Below are positions 12,627 through 22,615 of a stretch of 64,000 bases of DNA, piece after piece. The position numbers were made by a program, and so were the translations under genes. Location of the stretch: positions 1-64,000 of the forward strand of contig NZ_BCTQ01000036.1 of assembly GCF_001571365.1 (NCBI RefSeq), in the 5' to 3' direction. The notes under the pieces were generated by a model that saw nothing but the letters and a program-made list of their open reading frames with translations, did not search any database and had not been told where the DNA came from. The number at the start of each line of letters is the position of its first letter. Within the stretch, counting starts at the first letter, position 1. This DNA is from Achromobacter denitrificans NBRC 15125. GTDB taxonomy: Bacteria; Pseudomonadota; Gammaproteobacteria; Burkholderiales; Burkholderiaceae_B.

Positions 12627-13499
12627 TCAGCCTTGCGGCGCCTCCAGCTTGTGCCGCAGGGCCTGCAATGCCGGCGTGTCGTCGTCCGCGCGCCAGACCA
12701 GCTGGGTCTGGGCCAGGCCATGCGAGCCGGACAGGGCGCCGACGCGCACCGCGTGCTCCGCCCCCAGCACCGCCAGCACCGAGCGCGGCACGATCGCCAC
12801 GCCCGACCCTGCCGCCACGCAGGCGACGATGGCGTGATACGAGGCGAATTCCATTATCTTGCCTGGCGCCATGCCTTCCTGGCTCAACCATGATTCCAGG
12901 ATGCGCCGGTACGAGCATCCCGATGCGAACGCAATCACGCTGCGGTCGCGCAGATCCTGCGGACTGCGGATCGGATCCCAGGCCAGCGGCGAGATCAGCG
13001 CCAATTCCTCCTTGAACGCATCCATCGTCGCCAGGCCTTCGCCCGGAAAGGGCTGCGCCACGAAAGCCGCCTCGATCTCGTAGTTGCGCACCTTGGCCGC
13101 CAGCGCCGCCGACGTGCCGGTCACCAGCTCGATCCGCACCTGCGGCCAGGCCGCGTGATAGGCCGCCAGAATAGGAGGCAGGCGCGCCGCCGCCGTGCTC
13201 TCCATCGTGCCGATGCGCAGCACGCCCTGCGGGGAGCCGTCGCGCACGGCGGCCTGGGCCTCGTCGGCCAACCGCAGCAGGCGGTCCGCATAGGACAGCA
13301 GCACGCGCCCCTGGTCCGACAGTACCAGTCGGCGATTCTGCCGCCGGAACAGCGGCGCGTTCAGCGAGGCTTCCAGCTGCTTCAGGCGCGTCGACACGTT
13401 CGACTGCACGCGGTTCAGGTGCGCCGCGGCGCGCGCCACGCCGCCCTGGTCGGCGACCGCCTTGAAGATTTGCAACGCGTCGAGATCCAAGTTTCTCAT
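12627..13499 (-). CDS. LysR-family transcriptional regulator
   Basis: A 290-residue LysR-type regulator. The N-terminal winged helix-turn-helix (residues 1-60) reads LQIFKAVADQGGVARAAAHLNRVQSNVSTRLKQLE, and the effector domain begins near residue 90 with GVLRIGTMESTAAARLP. I chose the ATG at 13499 (MRNLDLDALQ), the normal LysR beginning; the in-frame upstream extension to 13673 would run through the divergent MFS gene. It is divergent from the MFS transporter at 13565 with a 65-base gap containing two palindromes, so it probably controls that gene and itself. The inducer cannot be read from the sequence. Confidence 0.92.
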   Translation of the reverse strand: MRNLDLDALQIFKAVADQGGVARAAAHLNRVQSNVSTRLKQLEASLNAPLFRRQNRRLVLSDQGRVLLSYADRLLRLADEAQAAVRDGSPQGVLRIGTMESTAAARLPPILAAYHAAWPQVRIELVTGTSAALAAKVRNYEIEAAFVAQPFPGEGLATMDAFKEELALISPLAWDPIRSPQDLRDRSVIAFASGCSYRRILESWLSQEGMAPGKIMEFASYHAIVACVAAGSGVAIVPRSVLAVLGAEHAVRVGALSGSHGLAQTQLVWRADDDTPALQALRHKLEAPQG

Positions 13500-13502
13500 T
13501 TC

Positions 13503-13534
13503 AAGAACCCAAGTTCTTAATAATTCGCTATTAA
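13503..13534. promoter_or_regulatory. Two overlapping palindromes between lysR and MFS gene
   Basis: AAGAAC-CCAA-GTTCTT (13503-13518) and TTAATA-N6-TATTAA (13517-13534) are both perfect and overlap by two bases. They lie in an AT-rich stretch in the divergent promoter region, where LysR-type operators normally sit. Confidence 0.6.
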
Positions 13535-13564
13535 AGATATTAGTACAGTCGTAGAGTGGGAGCC

Positions 13565-14809
13565 ATGTCAACGCCCATTTACCCTTCCGCGTCCCACTCC
13601 CGCAGCGCCACCGCCCAGGCAGTGCCGGCGGCGCTGGCCTTGGCGGCGGCCATGGGGATAGGCCGGTTTGCATTCACGCCTGTCTGGCCATTGATGGCGC
13701 AGGAAACCGGCCTGTCGCTGTCCCAGGGCGGCTGGCTGGCCTCGGCGAACTACGCGGGCTACCTCCTGGGCGCGCTGGCCGCCGTGGCCTGGCCCATCCG
13801 CCGTCTGCGCGGCATGCTGGCGGCAAGCCTGCTGGCGGTTGCCCTGTTCACCCTTGCCATGCCGCTCGGGCACGGGTTGGCGATGTGGTGCGCCCTGCGG
13901 CTGGCCGCCGGCTACGCCAGCGCCAGCGCCTTCATCTGCGTGGCGGCGTGGCGGGCGGTGCCGGCGGGCGATCCCCGCGAAGCCGGCGCATCCGCCGTGA
14001 CCTACGCCGGCGTCGGCGCGGGCATTGCGCTGACGGGGCTGGCCTGTCTGGCGCTGGCGGCGTGGGACGCGCGCGCCGACACGGTCTGGATGGTCCTGGG
14101 CGGCCTGGCGCTGGCGTTGTCCGCGGCCGCCTGGCCGGGACTGCGTCGCCAGGCGGCGCCAGCCCCTGCGCGGGCGGCAAGCGCGGCGCCCCCCGCCCGG
14201 CTGCCGCGGGTTATCCCCGGACTGGCGCTGCACTATGGCGCTTTCGGCGTGGGCTACATCATCCCCGCCACCTTCCTGCCCGCGATGGCCAAGGACATCA
14301 TTCCCGACCCGGCCATCTTCGGCTGGGCCTGGCCGCTGTTCGGCCTGGCGGCCGCGGTGTCCTGCCTGCTGGTGCCGCGGCTGGCGCGGGGCGGCGACAG
14401 CGTGCAGATCTGGCGCGCCGCCCAGGCCTCGATGGCGCTGGGGATGCTGGCCGTCGCCGTGTGGCACCACATTGCCGCCGTGATCCTGGCCGCCGTGCTG
14501 GTGGGCGGCACCTTCATGGTGATCACGCAAGCCGGCATGCTGGCGGCCAGGCGGGCGGCGGGCGCGGCGGCGCCGCGCGCCGCCGCCCTGATGACGGCGG
14601 CCTTCGCCGCCGGCCAGATCCTGGGGCCGCTGCTGGCGTCCTGGGCAGCGCGCTGGGGCGCCGGCCTGCCGCAAGCGCTGGCGGCGAGCGCCGCACTGCT
14701 GGCGTTGTCCGCATGGCGTTTGGGAAAGATCACGACAGATGGCAATGGCGCTGGGCATAATGCGATCGCGAGCAGCCCGCGGGGCCGCGCGCACCAGAAC
14801 CATAACTAA
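13565..14809 (+). CDS. YbfB/YjiJ-type MFS transporter
   Basis: A 414-residue, roughly 12-segment transporter of the YbfB/YjiJ branch of the major facilitator superfamily. The segment MGIGRFAFTPVWPLMAQETGLSLSQGGWLASANYAGYLLGAL near the N terminus is characteristic; the conserved GRF and the YAGYLLG motif mark the branch. The middle loop (about residues 195-210) is Ala/Pro rich. The start could be the ATG at 13565 or a GTG at 13556; neither has a well-spaced Shine-Dalgarno site. The substrate is unknown. The divergent LysR neighbour is the likely regulator. A Bug-family binding-protein gene follows after 15 bases. Confidence 0.9.
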   Translation: MSTPIYPSASHSRSATAQAVPAALALAAAMGIGRFAFTPVWPLMAQETGLSLSQGGWLASANYAGYLLGALAAVAWPIRRLRGMLAASLLAVALFTLAMPLGHGLAMWCALRLAAGYASASAFICVAAWRAVPAGDPREAGASAVTYAGVGAGIALTGLACLALAAWDARADTVWMVLGGLALALSAAAWPGLRRQAAPAPARAASAAPPARLPRVIPGLALHYGAFGVGYIIPATFLPAMAKDIIPDPAIFGWAWPLFGLAAAVSCLLVPRLARGGDSVQIWRAAQASMALGMLAVAVWHHIAAVILAAVLVGGTFMVITQAGMLAARRAAGAAAPRAAALMTAAFAAGQILGPLLASWAARWGAGLPQALAASAALLALSAWRLGKITTDGNGAGHNAIASSPRGRAHQNHN

Positions 14810-14824
14810 CCAGGAGTCATCTGG

Positions 14825-15802
14825 ATGAAACCGTTACGCCCCCTGATTGCCGCCCTGGCGGCCGTTGCCGCTTTCAGCGGCGCCGCCCAGGCCCAGTCCG
14901 CCGACTGGCCGGCCAAGCCCATCACCATGATCGTGCCCTACGCGCCGGGCGGCTTCGCCGATACCCGCGTGCGCCTGCTGGCGCGCAAGCTGGGCGACTC
15001 GCTGGGCCAGCCCATCGTGGTCGAGAACAAGGCGGGCGCGGGCGGCGTGGTCGGCACCAACCTGATCGCGCGCGCCGCGCCGGACGGCTACACCATCGGC
15101 ACGGGCAACCTCGCGCCCATGGCGGTCAATCCCTCGCTGATGAAGGACATGCCCTACGATCCGCAAAAGGACCTGGCGCCCATCATCCTGATCGAAAACA
15201 GCCCGCTGGTGCTGAGCGTGAACAACGAACTGCCCGTGAAGACGCTGGCGGACCTGATCGCGCTGGCCAAGAAGCAGCCCGGCAAGCTGTCGTTCGGCTC
15301 GTCCGGCGTGGGCGGCGCCCACCATCTTTCCGGCGAAATGTTCCGCGAGCAGGCCAAGATCGACATCGTCCACGTGCCGTACAAGGGTGGCAGCCTGGCC
15401 GCGACCGACCTCATGGGCGGCCATATCTCGATGATGTTCGAAATGGGCTATTCCGCGCTCCCGGCCATCCAGGGCAAGAAAATCCACCCGATCGCGGTGA
15501 CGTCGGCCAAGCGCCTGGACGTGCTGCCCGACGTGCCGACCATGGCCGAATCGGGCCTGACGGGCTTCGAGTCGTACAACTGGCAGGGCATCGTGGCCCC
15601 GGCCGGCACCCCGGCGCCCATCATCGCCAAACTCAACGCCGAGTTCAACCGCATTTTGAAGGAACCGGACGTGCAGAAGGCGATCGCGGACACCGGCAGC
15701 CAGGCCGGCGGCGGCACGCCCGAGGAATTCGGCGCCTTCATCAAGAGCGAAACCGAGAAGTGGGCCCACGTCATCAAGGCTGGGAACATCCAGCTTCAAT
15801 AA
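14825..15802 (+). CDS. Bug-family periplasmic substrate-binding protein (TTT type)
   Basis: A 325-residue extracytoplasmic solute receptor of the Bug family, greatly expanded in Bordetella and relatives. The signal peptide ends AQA (about residue 23). Mature landmarks are WPAKPITMIVPYAPGGFADT, IVVENKAGAGGVVGTN and FGSSGVGGAHHLSGEMF; the binding pocket loops contain IVHVPYKG. No TctA/TctB membrane partners are adjacent, which is common for these orphan receptors. ACCAGGAGTC precedes the ATG. It is 15 bases after the MFS gene and 18 bases before the nitronate monooxygenase, so the three may be one transcript. The ligand is unknown, probably a carboxylate. Confidence 0.93.
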   Translation: MKPLRPLIAALAAVAAFSGAAQAQSADWPAKPITMIVPYAPGGFADTRVRLLARKLGDSLGQPIVVENKAGAGGVVGTNLIARAAPDGYTIGTGNLAPMAVNPSLMKDMPYDPQKDLAPIILIENSPLVLSVNNELPVKTLADLIALAKKQPGKLSFGSSGVGGAHHLSGEMFREQAKIDIVHVPYKGGSLAATDLMGGHISMMFEMGYSALPAIQGKKIHPIAVTSAKRLDVLPDVPTMAESGLTGFESYNWQGIVAPAGTPAPIIAKLNAEFNRILKEPDVQKAIADTGSQAGGGTPEEFGAFIKSETEKWAHVIKAGNIQLQ

Positions 15803-15820
15803 CCTTCCAGGAGTAAACCC

Positions 15821-16882
15821 ATGGCTTCCCGTCTGATTGAACTGCTCAAGCTGGCCCACCCCATCGTCCAGGCCCCCATGGCTGGCGGCGCCACGACGGT
15901 GGAACTGGTCTCCGAGGCATCGAAGGCGGGAACCCTGGGTTCGCTCGGGGCGGCCTACCTGAGCCCCGAACAGATCGAGGCGGCGGCGCAAGCGATCCGC
16001 GCGCGCACCGACCGCCCCTTCGCCATCAATCTTTTCGCCTCCGTGCCGGAGGAGCCCATGCGCGGCGACGCCGGCCGGATGCTGGCGCTGATGGCGCGCT
16101 ATCACGAGCAACTGGGCCTGCCCGCGCCCGCCGAACCCGGTCCCCAGCCGGATCCTCTGGAGGGACAGATCGAGGCGGTGCTGCGGGCGCGCCCCGCCGT
16201 TTTCAGCTTCACCTTCGGCCGCATGCCCGCCGCCGCGCTGGCGCGCTGCCGCGAGCAGGGCATCCTGACCGTGGGCACCGCGACCACGGTGCGCGAGGCG
16301 GTCGCGCTGGAGCAGGACGGCGTGGACGCCGTGGTTGCCCAGGGCGCCGAGGCCGGCGGACACCGGGGCACGTTCCTGGGCGGTTTCGAGGAATCGCTGA
16401 TCGGCACCATGGCGCTGGTGCCGCAGGTGGCGGACGCCGTGTCCGTGCCGGTGATCGCCTCGGGCGGCATCATGGACGGCCGCGGCATCGCCGCCGCCCT
16501 GGCCCTGGGGGCCGACCTGGCACAAATGGGGACGGCCTTCCTGACCACGGAAGAGTCTGGTATCAACGAGGCGTACAAGGCGGTCCTGCCCGCCTCGCGC
16601 TCGGAGCAATCGCGCCTGACGCGGGCCTTTTCCGGCCGCCCGGCCCGCGGCATCGAGAACGCCTTCATGCGCGACGCCGACGCCATCGCGGCGGATATCC
16701 TGCCCTATCCCCTGCAGAACGCCCTGACGCGGCCCATGCGGACCGCCGGCGGCAAGGCTGGCAACATCCACGTGCTGTCGCTCTGGGCGGGCCAGGGCGC
16801 GCCCCTGGCGCGGCGCGAAACCACCTCGGATCTGGTCCGGCGGCTGGCCCGGGAAACGGCGGCGGCGCAGGCGCGCCGCTGA
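15821..16882 (+). CDS. Nitronate monooxygenase (2-nitropropane dioxygenase family)
   Basis: A 353-residue FMN-dependent TIM-barrel enzyme that oxidises alkyl nitronates such as propionate 3-nitronate. The family signatures are PIVQAPMAGG near the N terminus, GVDAVVAQGAEAGGHRGTF with the catalytic-region histidine, and [38 protein letters not shown], which binds the FMN phosphate. CCAGGAG precedes the ATG. It is the last gene of the MFS-Bug-NMO run; a nitro-compound or related acid might be the transported substrate, but that is inference. Some members of this family act as enoyl reductases or have other functions. Confidence 0.93.
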   Translation: MASRLIELLKLAHPIVQAPMAGGATTVELVSEASKAGTLGSLGAAYLSPEQIEAAAQAIRARTDRPFAINLFASVPEEPMRGDAGRMLALMARYHEQLGLPAPAEPGPQPDPLEGQIEAVLRARPAVFSFTFGRMPAAALARCREQGILTVGTATTVREAVALEQDGVDAVVAQGAEAGGHRGTFLGGFEESLIGTMALVPQVADAVSVPVIASGGIMDGRGIAAALALGADLAQMGTAFLTTEESGINEAYKAVLPASRSEQSRLTRAFSGRPARGIENAFMRDADAIAADILPYPLQNALTRPMRTAGGKAGNIHVLSLWAGQGAPLARRETTSDLVRRLARETAAAQARR

Positions 16883-16934
16883 GCGAAGATTGTTCCCAGG
16901 ACCGAAAACACTGTTCCACGGGCGGCCTATCGCG

Positions 16935-16962
16935 TTGTCATTACAAAGCGTCGGGCTACAAT
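16935..16962 (+). promoter_or_regulatory. Predicted promoter of the mla operon
   Basis: TTGTCA (16935-16940), a 16-base spacer and TACAAT (16957-16962) give a good sigma-70 match. A start near 16969 would leave a leader of about 157 bases before mlaF. I see no gene in 16883-17125. Confidence 0.65.
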
Positions 16963-17125
16963 GGCGCCTCGCCGCTGGGAGCCAAGGCCCCGCTTTGTCC
17001 CCGGCATATGAGTAACAGGGCGCTTCCCGACGCCGCCTGTCTTGTGCGCGCCGGCCCCCATACCGCCAGACGCGTCGACGAGACAGCAGGGCAAGCTCCG
17101 CCGCCGAAACACCCTTTCGTTGCCC

Positions 17126-17962
17126 ATGCCCGCTCAAACAAGCAGCACCCCGGAATTCGCCCTGCGCCTCGAAGGCGTGGCGCTCGGCTACGGCGATTTC
17201 ACCGTGCTGCGCGATATCTCCATGGACGTGCGCGCCGGGCAGGTGGTCGCCATCATGGGCGGCTCCGGCTCGGGCAAGACCACCCTGCTGCGGGCGGCCA
17301 CCGGCCAACTCACCGCGCAGCAGGGCCGCGTGCAGGCCTTCGGCCAGGACATGGCGCACGTCACGCCGGCCGAACTGCAGTCGCTGCGCACGCGCATGGG
17401 CGTGCTGTTCCAGCAGGGCGCGCTCTTCACCGACCTGAACGTCTTCGAAAACGTGGCCTTCCCGCTGCGCGAGCACACCCGGCTGGAAGAAGCGGAAGTG
17501 ACCGAGCGCGTGCTGGACAAGCTCGACGCCGTGGGCCTGCGCGCCGCCGCGCACCTGAAGGTCTCTGAAATCTCGGGCGGCATGGCCCGGCGCGTGGCGC
17601 TGGCCCGCGCCGTGGTGCTGGAACCCGAACTCATCCTGTACGACGAGCCGTTCGCCGGGCTGGACCCCATTTCGCTGGGCATCACCGCCCGCCTGATCCG
17701 CAGCCTGGCCGACCGCCTGGGCTGCGCCTCGGTGCTGATCACGCACGACGTACAGGAATCGTTCTCCATCGCCGACCGGGTCTACCTGGTGGGACAGGGC
17801 AAGCTCGCCGCCGCCGGCACGCCGGAAACGCTGTCGGCCTCGCAAGACCCCTACGTGCAGCAATTCCTCAAGGGAGAGCCCGACGGCCCCGTCGCCTTCC
17901 AGTATCCCGAAACGCCGGCTTTCCAGAAGTGGCTTTCGCAACAGAAGGGGCGCAAGGCATGA
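17126..17962 (+). CDS. mlaF: Phospholipid transport ABC ATPase MlaF
   Basis: A 278-residue ATPase of the Mla system, which moves phospholipids between inner and outer membrane to keep the outer leaflet asymmetric. The order of motifs is Walker [10 protein letters not shown] (about residue 47), Q-loop LFQQGALF, an ABC signature in the MlaF form [15 protein letters not shown], Walker [14 protein letters not shown] and the H-loop ITHD. I chose the ATG at 17126 because earlier in-frame residues do not belong to the family; no strong Shine-Dalgarno site is seen. The stop overlaps the mlaE start (ATGA), indicating translational coupling. Confidence 0.95.
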   Translation: MPAQTSSTPEFALRLEGVALGYGDFTVLRDISMDVRAGQVVAIMGGSGSGKTTLLRAATGQLTAQQGRVQAFGQDMAHVTPAELQSLRTRMGVLFQQGALFTDLNVFENVAFPLREHTRLEEAEVTERVLDKLDAVGLRAAAHLKVSEISGGMARRVALARAVVLEPELILYDEPFAGLDPISLGITARLIRSLADRLGCASVLITHDVQESFSIADRVYLVGQGKLAAAGTPETLSASQDPYVQQFLKGEPDGPVAFQYPETPAFQKWLSQQKGRKA

Positions 17963-18747
17963 GCGGATCCCGCAACCCTATCGGCTCGCTGGGCGGCTGG
18001 GTGCGCGCCCAGGTCTCGGGCCTCGGCTATTTCACCCGCTTCTTCGGCGCCATGCTGGCGCGCAGCGGCATCGCCCTGTCGCGCCCCCGCCTCGTCTCGC
18101 AGCAGGTCCACTTCATCGGCAACTACTCCTTGCTGATCATCGCGGTGTCCGGCATGTTCGTGGGCTTCGTGCTGGGATTGCAGGGCTACTACACGCTCAA
18201 CCGCTACGGTTCCGAGGAGGCCCTGGGCCTGCTGGTCGCCTTGTCGCTGGTGCGCGAACTGGGCCCGGTCGTGACCGCGCTGCTGTTCGCGGGCCGCGCC
18301 GGCACCTCGCTCACGGCGGAAATCGGCCTCATGAAGGCCGGCGAACAACTCGCGGCCATGGAAGTCATGGCCGTGGACCCGATACGGCGCGTGCTGGTGC
18401 CGCGCCTGTGGGGCGGCGTCATCGCCATGCCCATCCTGGCGGCGGTGTTCTCCATGGTGGGCATCCTGGGCGGCTGGGTGGTGGGCGTGGTCATGATCGG
18501 CGTGGATGCCGGCGCCTTCTGGTCGCAAATGCAGAACGGCGTGGACGTCTGGAAGGACGTGGCCAACGGCGTCATCAAGAGCCTGGTGTTCGGCGTCTCG
18601 GTCACGCTGGTCGCGCTTTACGAAGGCTGGCAGGCCAAGCCCACTCCCGAAGGCGTTGCCCGCGCCACTACGCGCACCGTCGTGGTGGGCTCCCTGGCGG
18701 TACTAGGGCTGGACTTCCTGCTCACCGCCCTGATGTTTGGAAATTGA
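17959..18747 (+). CDS. mlaE: Phospholipid transport permease MlaE
   Basis: A 262-residue inner-membrane permease of the MlaE (DUF140) family with about five hydrophobic segments. The typical segments are [71 protein letters not shown] and [16 protein letters not shown]. The ATG at 17959 overlaps the mlaF stop. It works with MlaF and MlaD as the inner-membrane complex; 12 bases separate it from mlaD. Confidence 0.96.
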   Translation: MSGSRNPIGSLGGWVRAQVSGLGYFTRFFGAMLARSGIALSRPRLVSQQVHFIGNYSLLIIAVSGMFVGFVLGLQGYYTLNRYGSEEALGLLVALSLVRELGPVVTALLFAGRAGTSLTAEIGLMKAGEQLAAMEVMAVDPIRRVLVPRLWGGVIAMPILAAVFSMVGILGGWVVGVVMIGVDAGAFWSQMQNGVDVWKDVANGVIKSLVFGVSVTLVALYEGWQAKPTPEGVARATTRTVVVGSLAVLGLDFLLTALMFGN

Positions 18748-18759
18748 TACGGATCGATC

Positions 18760-19257
18760 ATGTCACGCGAAAAAACCGACTTCTGGGTAGGGCTGTTCGT
18801 ATTGCTGGGCGCGGTCGCGCTGGCATTCCTGGCGTTGCGCGCCGGCAACTTGAGCACTTTTTCTTTCGCCCCGACCTATACGGTGACGGCCAACTTCGAT
18901 AACGTAGGCGGCCTCAAAGTGCGCGCGCCCGTCAAGAGCGCCGGGGTCGTGGTGGGCCGGGTCGACGGCATTTCGTTCGACGACAAGACCTTCCAGGCGA
19001 TCGTGTCGGTCAAACTGGAAACGGCCTATCAGTTCCCCAAGGACACCTCGGCGTCCATCCTGACGTCCGGCCTGCTGGGCGAACAGTACCTGGGCCTGAC
19101 CGCGGGCAGCGACGAAGAGAACTTCGCCGACGGCGGAAAGATCCGCTACACGCAGAGCGCCGTCGTCCTTGAACAGCTGATCAGCCAGTTCCTGTATGGG
19201 TCGGCGGAAAAGCAAGGCTCGAACTCGTCGGAACCCGAAGCGAAGACGCCGAATTGA
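18760..19257 (+). CDS. mlaD: Phospholipid-binding MCE protein MlaD
   Basis: A 165-residue protein with one N-terminal membrane anchor (FWVGLFVLLGAVALAFLAL, residues 8-26) and a single MCE domain (about 38-118) on the periplasmic side, containing FDNVGGLKVRAPVKSAGVVVGRV and ILTSGLLGEQYLGL. MlaD forms the hexameric lipid-binding ring on MlaFE. The C terminus is short and Ser/Glu rich. It lies 12 bases after mlaE. The next gene is mlaA rather than mlaC. Confidence 0.96.
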   Translation: MSREKTDFWVGLFVLLGAVALAFLALRAGNLSTFSFAPTYTVTANFDNVGGLKVRAPVKSAGVVVGRVDGISFDDKTFQAIVSVKLETAYQFPKDTSASILTSGLLGEQYLGLTAGSDEENFADGGKIRYTQSAVVLEQLISQFLYGSAEKQGSNSSEPEAKTPN

Positions 19258-19336
19258 AGACCATGCGAGAGACGCGGTAACAGCCGCGTCCTGCGTACGC
19301 AATATCATAAGAAATATGGATAGGGATGCCTTGATC

Positions 19337-20152
19337 ATGAATAAGAAAGCGATTTCCCGGATTGCCACTGTCGCAGCGGCTGGCGCGCTGCTGGCAGGCT
19401 GCGCCGCGCCGCAGAACCCGGATCCCCGCGATCCCTGGGAAGGCTTCAATCGAGGCATCTACAAGTTCAACGACACGGTCGACCGCGCCGTCTTCAAGCC
19501 CGTGGCGCAGGCGTACACCTTCGTCACGCCGGAGCCGGTGCGCAGCTGTGTGCACAACATCTTCAGCAACGTCGGCGACCTCTGGTCGGGCACCAACAGC
19601 TTCCTGCAGGGCCGCGGCCACGACTTCGTCAACACGCTCGGCCGCTTCCTGTTCAACACCACCATGGGCGTGGGCGGCTGCTTCGACGTCGCCTCGGCCA
19701 ACGGCGCGCGCCGGATCCCGAACGACTTCGGCACCACGCTGGGCGTCTGGGGCTTCGGCCAGGGCCCGTACCTGGTGCTGCCGTTCTTCGGCTCCTCCTC
19801 CGTGCGCGACGGCGCCGGCCTGATCGGCGACTACGCCGGCACGACCTACGGCTACATGGGCGTGGACGCGATCGACAACGTGCCCCTGCGCAATTCGCTG
19901 TGGGGCCTGCGCATCGTCGACACGCGCGCCAGCCTGCTGGACGCCACCGACACGGTCGACCGAGTGGCGCTCGATCCGTACAGCTTCGTCCGCGACGCCT
20001 ACCTGCAGCGCCGTGCCGCCATGGTGCTGGGCCAGAAGGTGGATGACGAATCCTCCCTGCCCAACTACGAAGACGAAGGGGACGACACCCCGGCGCCCGC
20101 CGCGCCTGCCGCCCCCGCCGCTTCGCCCGCGCCGCAACCCACAGCCAAGTAA
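19337..20152 (+). CDS. mlaA: Outer-membrane lipoprotein MlaA (VacJ)
   Basis: A 271-residue lipoprotein that removes mislocalised phospholipids from the outer leaflet and passes them to MlaC. The signal peptide ends in the lipobox LLAGC (cysteine about residue 20). Family segments are DPWEGFNRGIYKFNDTVDRAVFKPVAQAY, NNFGTTLGVWG-like NDFGTTLGVWGFGQGPYLVLPFFG and SVRDGAGLIGDY. The tail after about residue 240 is an Ala/Pro-rich linker without structure. I chose the ATG at 19337, which leaves a normal signal peptide and has AGGGA upstream; an ATG at 19316 is possible. The gene sits between mlaD and mlaC, unlike E. coli where it is unlinked. Confidence 0.95.
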   Translation: MNKKAISRIATVAAAGALLAGCAAPQNPDPRDPWEGFNRGIYKFNDTVDRAVFKPVAQAYTFVTPEPVRSCVHNIFSNVGDLWSGTNSFLQGRGHDFVNTLGRFLFNTTMGVGGCFDVASANGARRIPNDFGTTLGVWGFGQGPYLVLPFFGSSSVRDGAGLIGDYAGTTYGYMGVDAIDNVPLRNSLWGLRIVDTRASLLDATDTVDRVALDPYSFVRDAYLQRRAAMVLGQKVDDESSLPNYEDEGDDTPAPAAPAAPAASPAPQPTAK

Positions 20153-20191
20153 GCGGTGGCCTCGCGCCGCCGCTACCAGTAAGGAGTTTTG

Positions 20192-20821
20192 ATGCGAGTT
20201 TTTTTTGTTTCCCTGCTGCAGCGCCTGGTTTTCGCGAGCCTCCTGGGGCTGGCGGCCACCGCGTCCGCGCAGGCCAAGCCCGATCCCAACGGCCCGCCTG
20301 ACCAGTTCGTGCTGGCCGCGGCCAACGAAGCCCTCGACGTGCTCAAGGCCGATGGCGCCGTCAAGGCCGGCAACACCGCCCGGATCAACCAGGTCGTCAA
20401 CGACCACATCCTGCCCTACGTCGACTTCCAGAAGACCACGCGGCTGGCCGCCGGCCGCTACTGGCGCCAGGCCAACCAACAACAGCGCACGGATCTGGCC
20501 GAGGCTTTCCGCGGCACCCTGGTGCGCACCTACAGCGGCGCGCTGACCCGCGTCACGCCCAGCACCACCGTGCGCATGCTGCCGTTCCGCGGCGATCCCA
20601 AGGCCGACGACGTGGTCGTTCGCACCCTCATCACCCAGTCCAACGGACAGCCGACCGGCGTGGATTACCGCCTGGAAAAGACCACCCAGGGCTGGAAGAT
20701 CTACGACATGAACGTCGAAGGCATCTGGCTGATCGAGAACTACCGCAACCAGTTCGCCCAGCAGATCAACCAGAACGGCATCGACGGCCTGATCCAGGCG
20801 CTGAACCAGCGCAACCAGTGA
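20192..20821 (+). CDS. mlaC: Periplasmic phospholipid carrier MlaC
   Basis: A 209-residue periplasmic protein of the MlaC/Ttg2D (toluene tolerance) family that shuttles phospholipids between MlaA and MlaFED. The signal peptide ends SAQA (about residue 27). Mature landmarks are VNDHILPYVDFQKTTRLAAGRYWRQA, FRGTLVRTYSGAL and WKIYDMNVEGIWLIENYRNQF. AAGGAG lies five bases before the ATG at 20192. A terminator follows at 20841, and the STAS-domain subunit MlaB that often comes next is not present. Confidence 0.96.
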   Translation: MRVFFVSLLQRLVFASLLGLAATASAQAKPDPNGPPDQFVLAAANEALDVLKADGAVKAGNTARINQVVNDHILPYVDFQKTTRLAAGRYWRQANQQQRTDLAEAFRGTLVRTYSGALTRVTPSTTVRMLPFRGDPKADDVVVRTLITQSNGQPTGVDYRLEKTTQGWKIYDMNVEGIWLIENYRNQFAQQINQNGIDGLIQALNQRNQ

Positions 20822-20840
20822 TTCCCCTCCAGGCTATTCC

Positions 20841-20880
20841 GGCCCGGCGCGCCCCATGAGGCCCGCCGGGCCGATTATTT
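20841..20880 (+). terminator. Terminator after mlaC
   Basis: GGCCCGGCG (20841-20849) pairs with CGCCGGGCC (20864-20872) around a 14-nt loop and is followed by GATTATTT. It separates the mla genes from the ABC exporter. Confidence 0.65.
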
Positions 20881-20949
20881 CGGGGACAGATAAAGCGTCC
20901 ATCCATACGGACCGCGGGGCCATCGCCGCGTCCCGCCGCGGGGCGCTTA

Positions 20950-20955
20950 TATAAT
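20950..20955 (+). promoter_or_regulatory. Perfect -10 box before the ABC exporter genes
   Basis: TATAAT lies 36 bases before the ATG at 20992. No good -35 is found at 16-18 bases upstream (GC-rich), so an activator or an imperfect -35 may be used. Confidence 0.5.
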
Positions 20956-20991
20956 GAACGATTCGCTCTTTTCGGGCCAATTCCCGCCGTC

Positions 20992-21797
<806 letters not shown>

Positions 21798-21801
<4 letters not shown>

Positions 21802-22610
21802 CCCAGCCCACCGCGAGCGCCAGCCAGCCGCTGGTGCAGCCCCGCCTGGACGCGGGTTCCGGTTTTCCCACCCTGCTGCGCAAGGAATTGCTGCGCTTCT
21901 GGAAGGTCAGCTTCCAGACCATCGCCGCGCCCGTCATCACGGCGCTGCTGTACCTGCTGGTTTTCGCGCACGTGCTGGAAGGGCGCGTCATGGTGTACGG
22001 CAGCGTGCCCTACACGGCGTTCCTGATCCCCGGGCTCATGATGATGAGCATGCTGCAGAACGCGTTCGCCAACCCGTCGTCCTCGCTCATCCAGAGCCGC
22101 ATCACGGGCAACCTCGTGTTCATGCTGCTGCCGCCGCTGTCGCACCGCGACATCTTCGCCGCCTACGTGCTGGCGGCCATCGTCCGCGGCCTCGCGGTCG
22201 GCCTGTGCGTCTGGGTGGTGGCGCTGTTCTTCGTGTCGCTGGTGCCCGCGCATCCGCTGTGGCTGGCGGTGTTCGCCGTGCTGGCCTGTGGCATCATGGG
22301 CGTGCTGGGCCTGATCGCGGGCCTGTGGTCCGAGAAATTCGACCAGCTCGCCGCCTTCCAGAACTTCCTGATCATGCCGGCGACGTTCCTGTCCGGTGTG
22401 TTCTATTCCATCCACACGCTTCCCGCCTTCTGGCAGAGCGTGTCCCACTGGAACCCCATCTTCTACACCATCGACGGTTTCCGCTACGGATTCTTCTCGG
22501 TGTCGGACGTCTCCCCCTGGCGCAGCCTGGCAGTGGTGACGGGGGTGTTCCTCGCGCTATCGCTTTACGCCCTGCGGCTCCTGGCCAGCGGCTACAAACT
22601 CAGGAATTGA
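21798..22610 (+). CDS. ABC-2 type transporter permease (YadH type)
   Basis: A 270-residue inner-membrane permease with about six hydrophobic segments and the ABC-2 signature near the end (QNFLIMPATFLSGVFYSIHTLPAFWQSVSHWNPIFYTIDGFRYGFF). The ATG at 21798 overlaps the ATPase stop (ATGA), so the pair is translationally coupled. It is followed after five bases by a BolA-like gene. Confidence 0.93.
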
Positions 22611-22615
22611 CGTCC

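Noticed and set aside
14834-17941. A 1035-codon minus-strand open frame across the Bug, nitronate monooxygenase and mlaF genes
   Set aside because: It crosses three well-recognised plus-strand genes and has no recognisable protein features.
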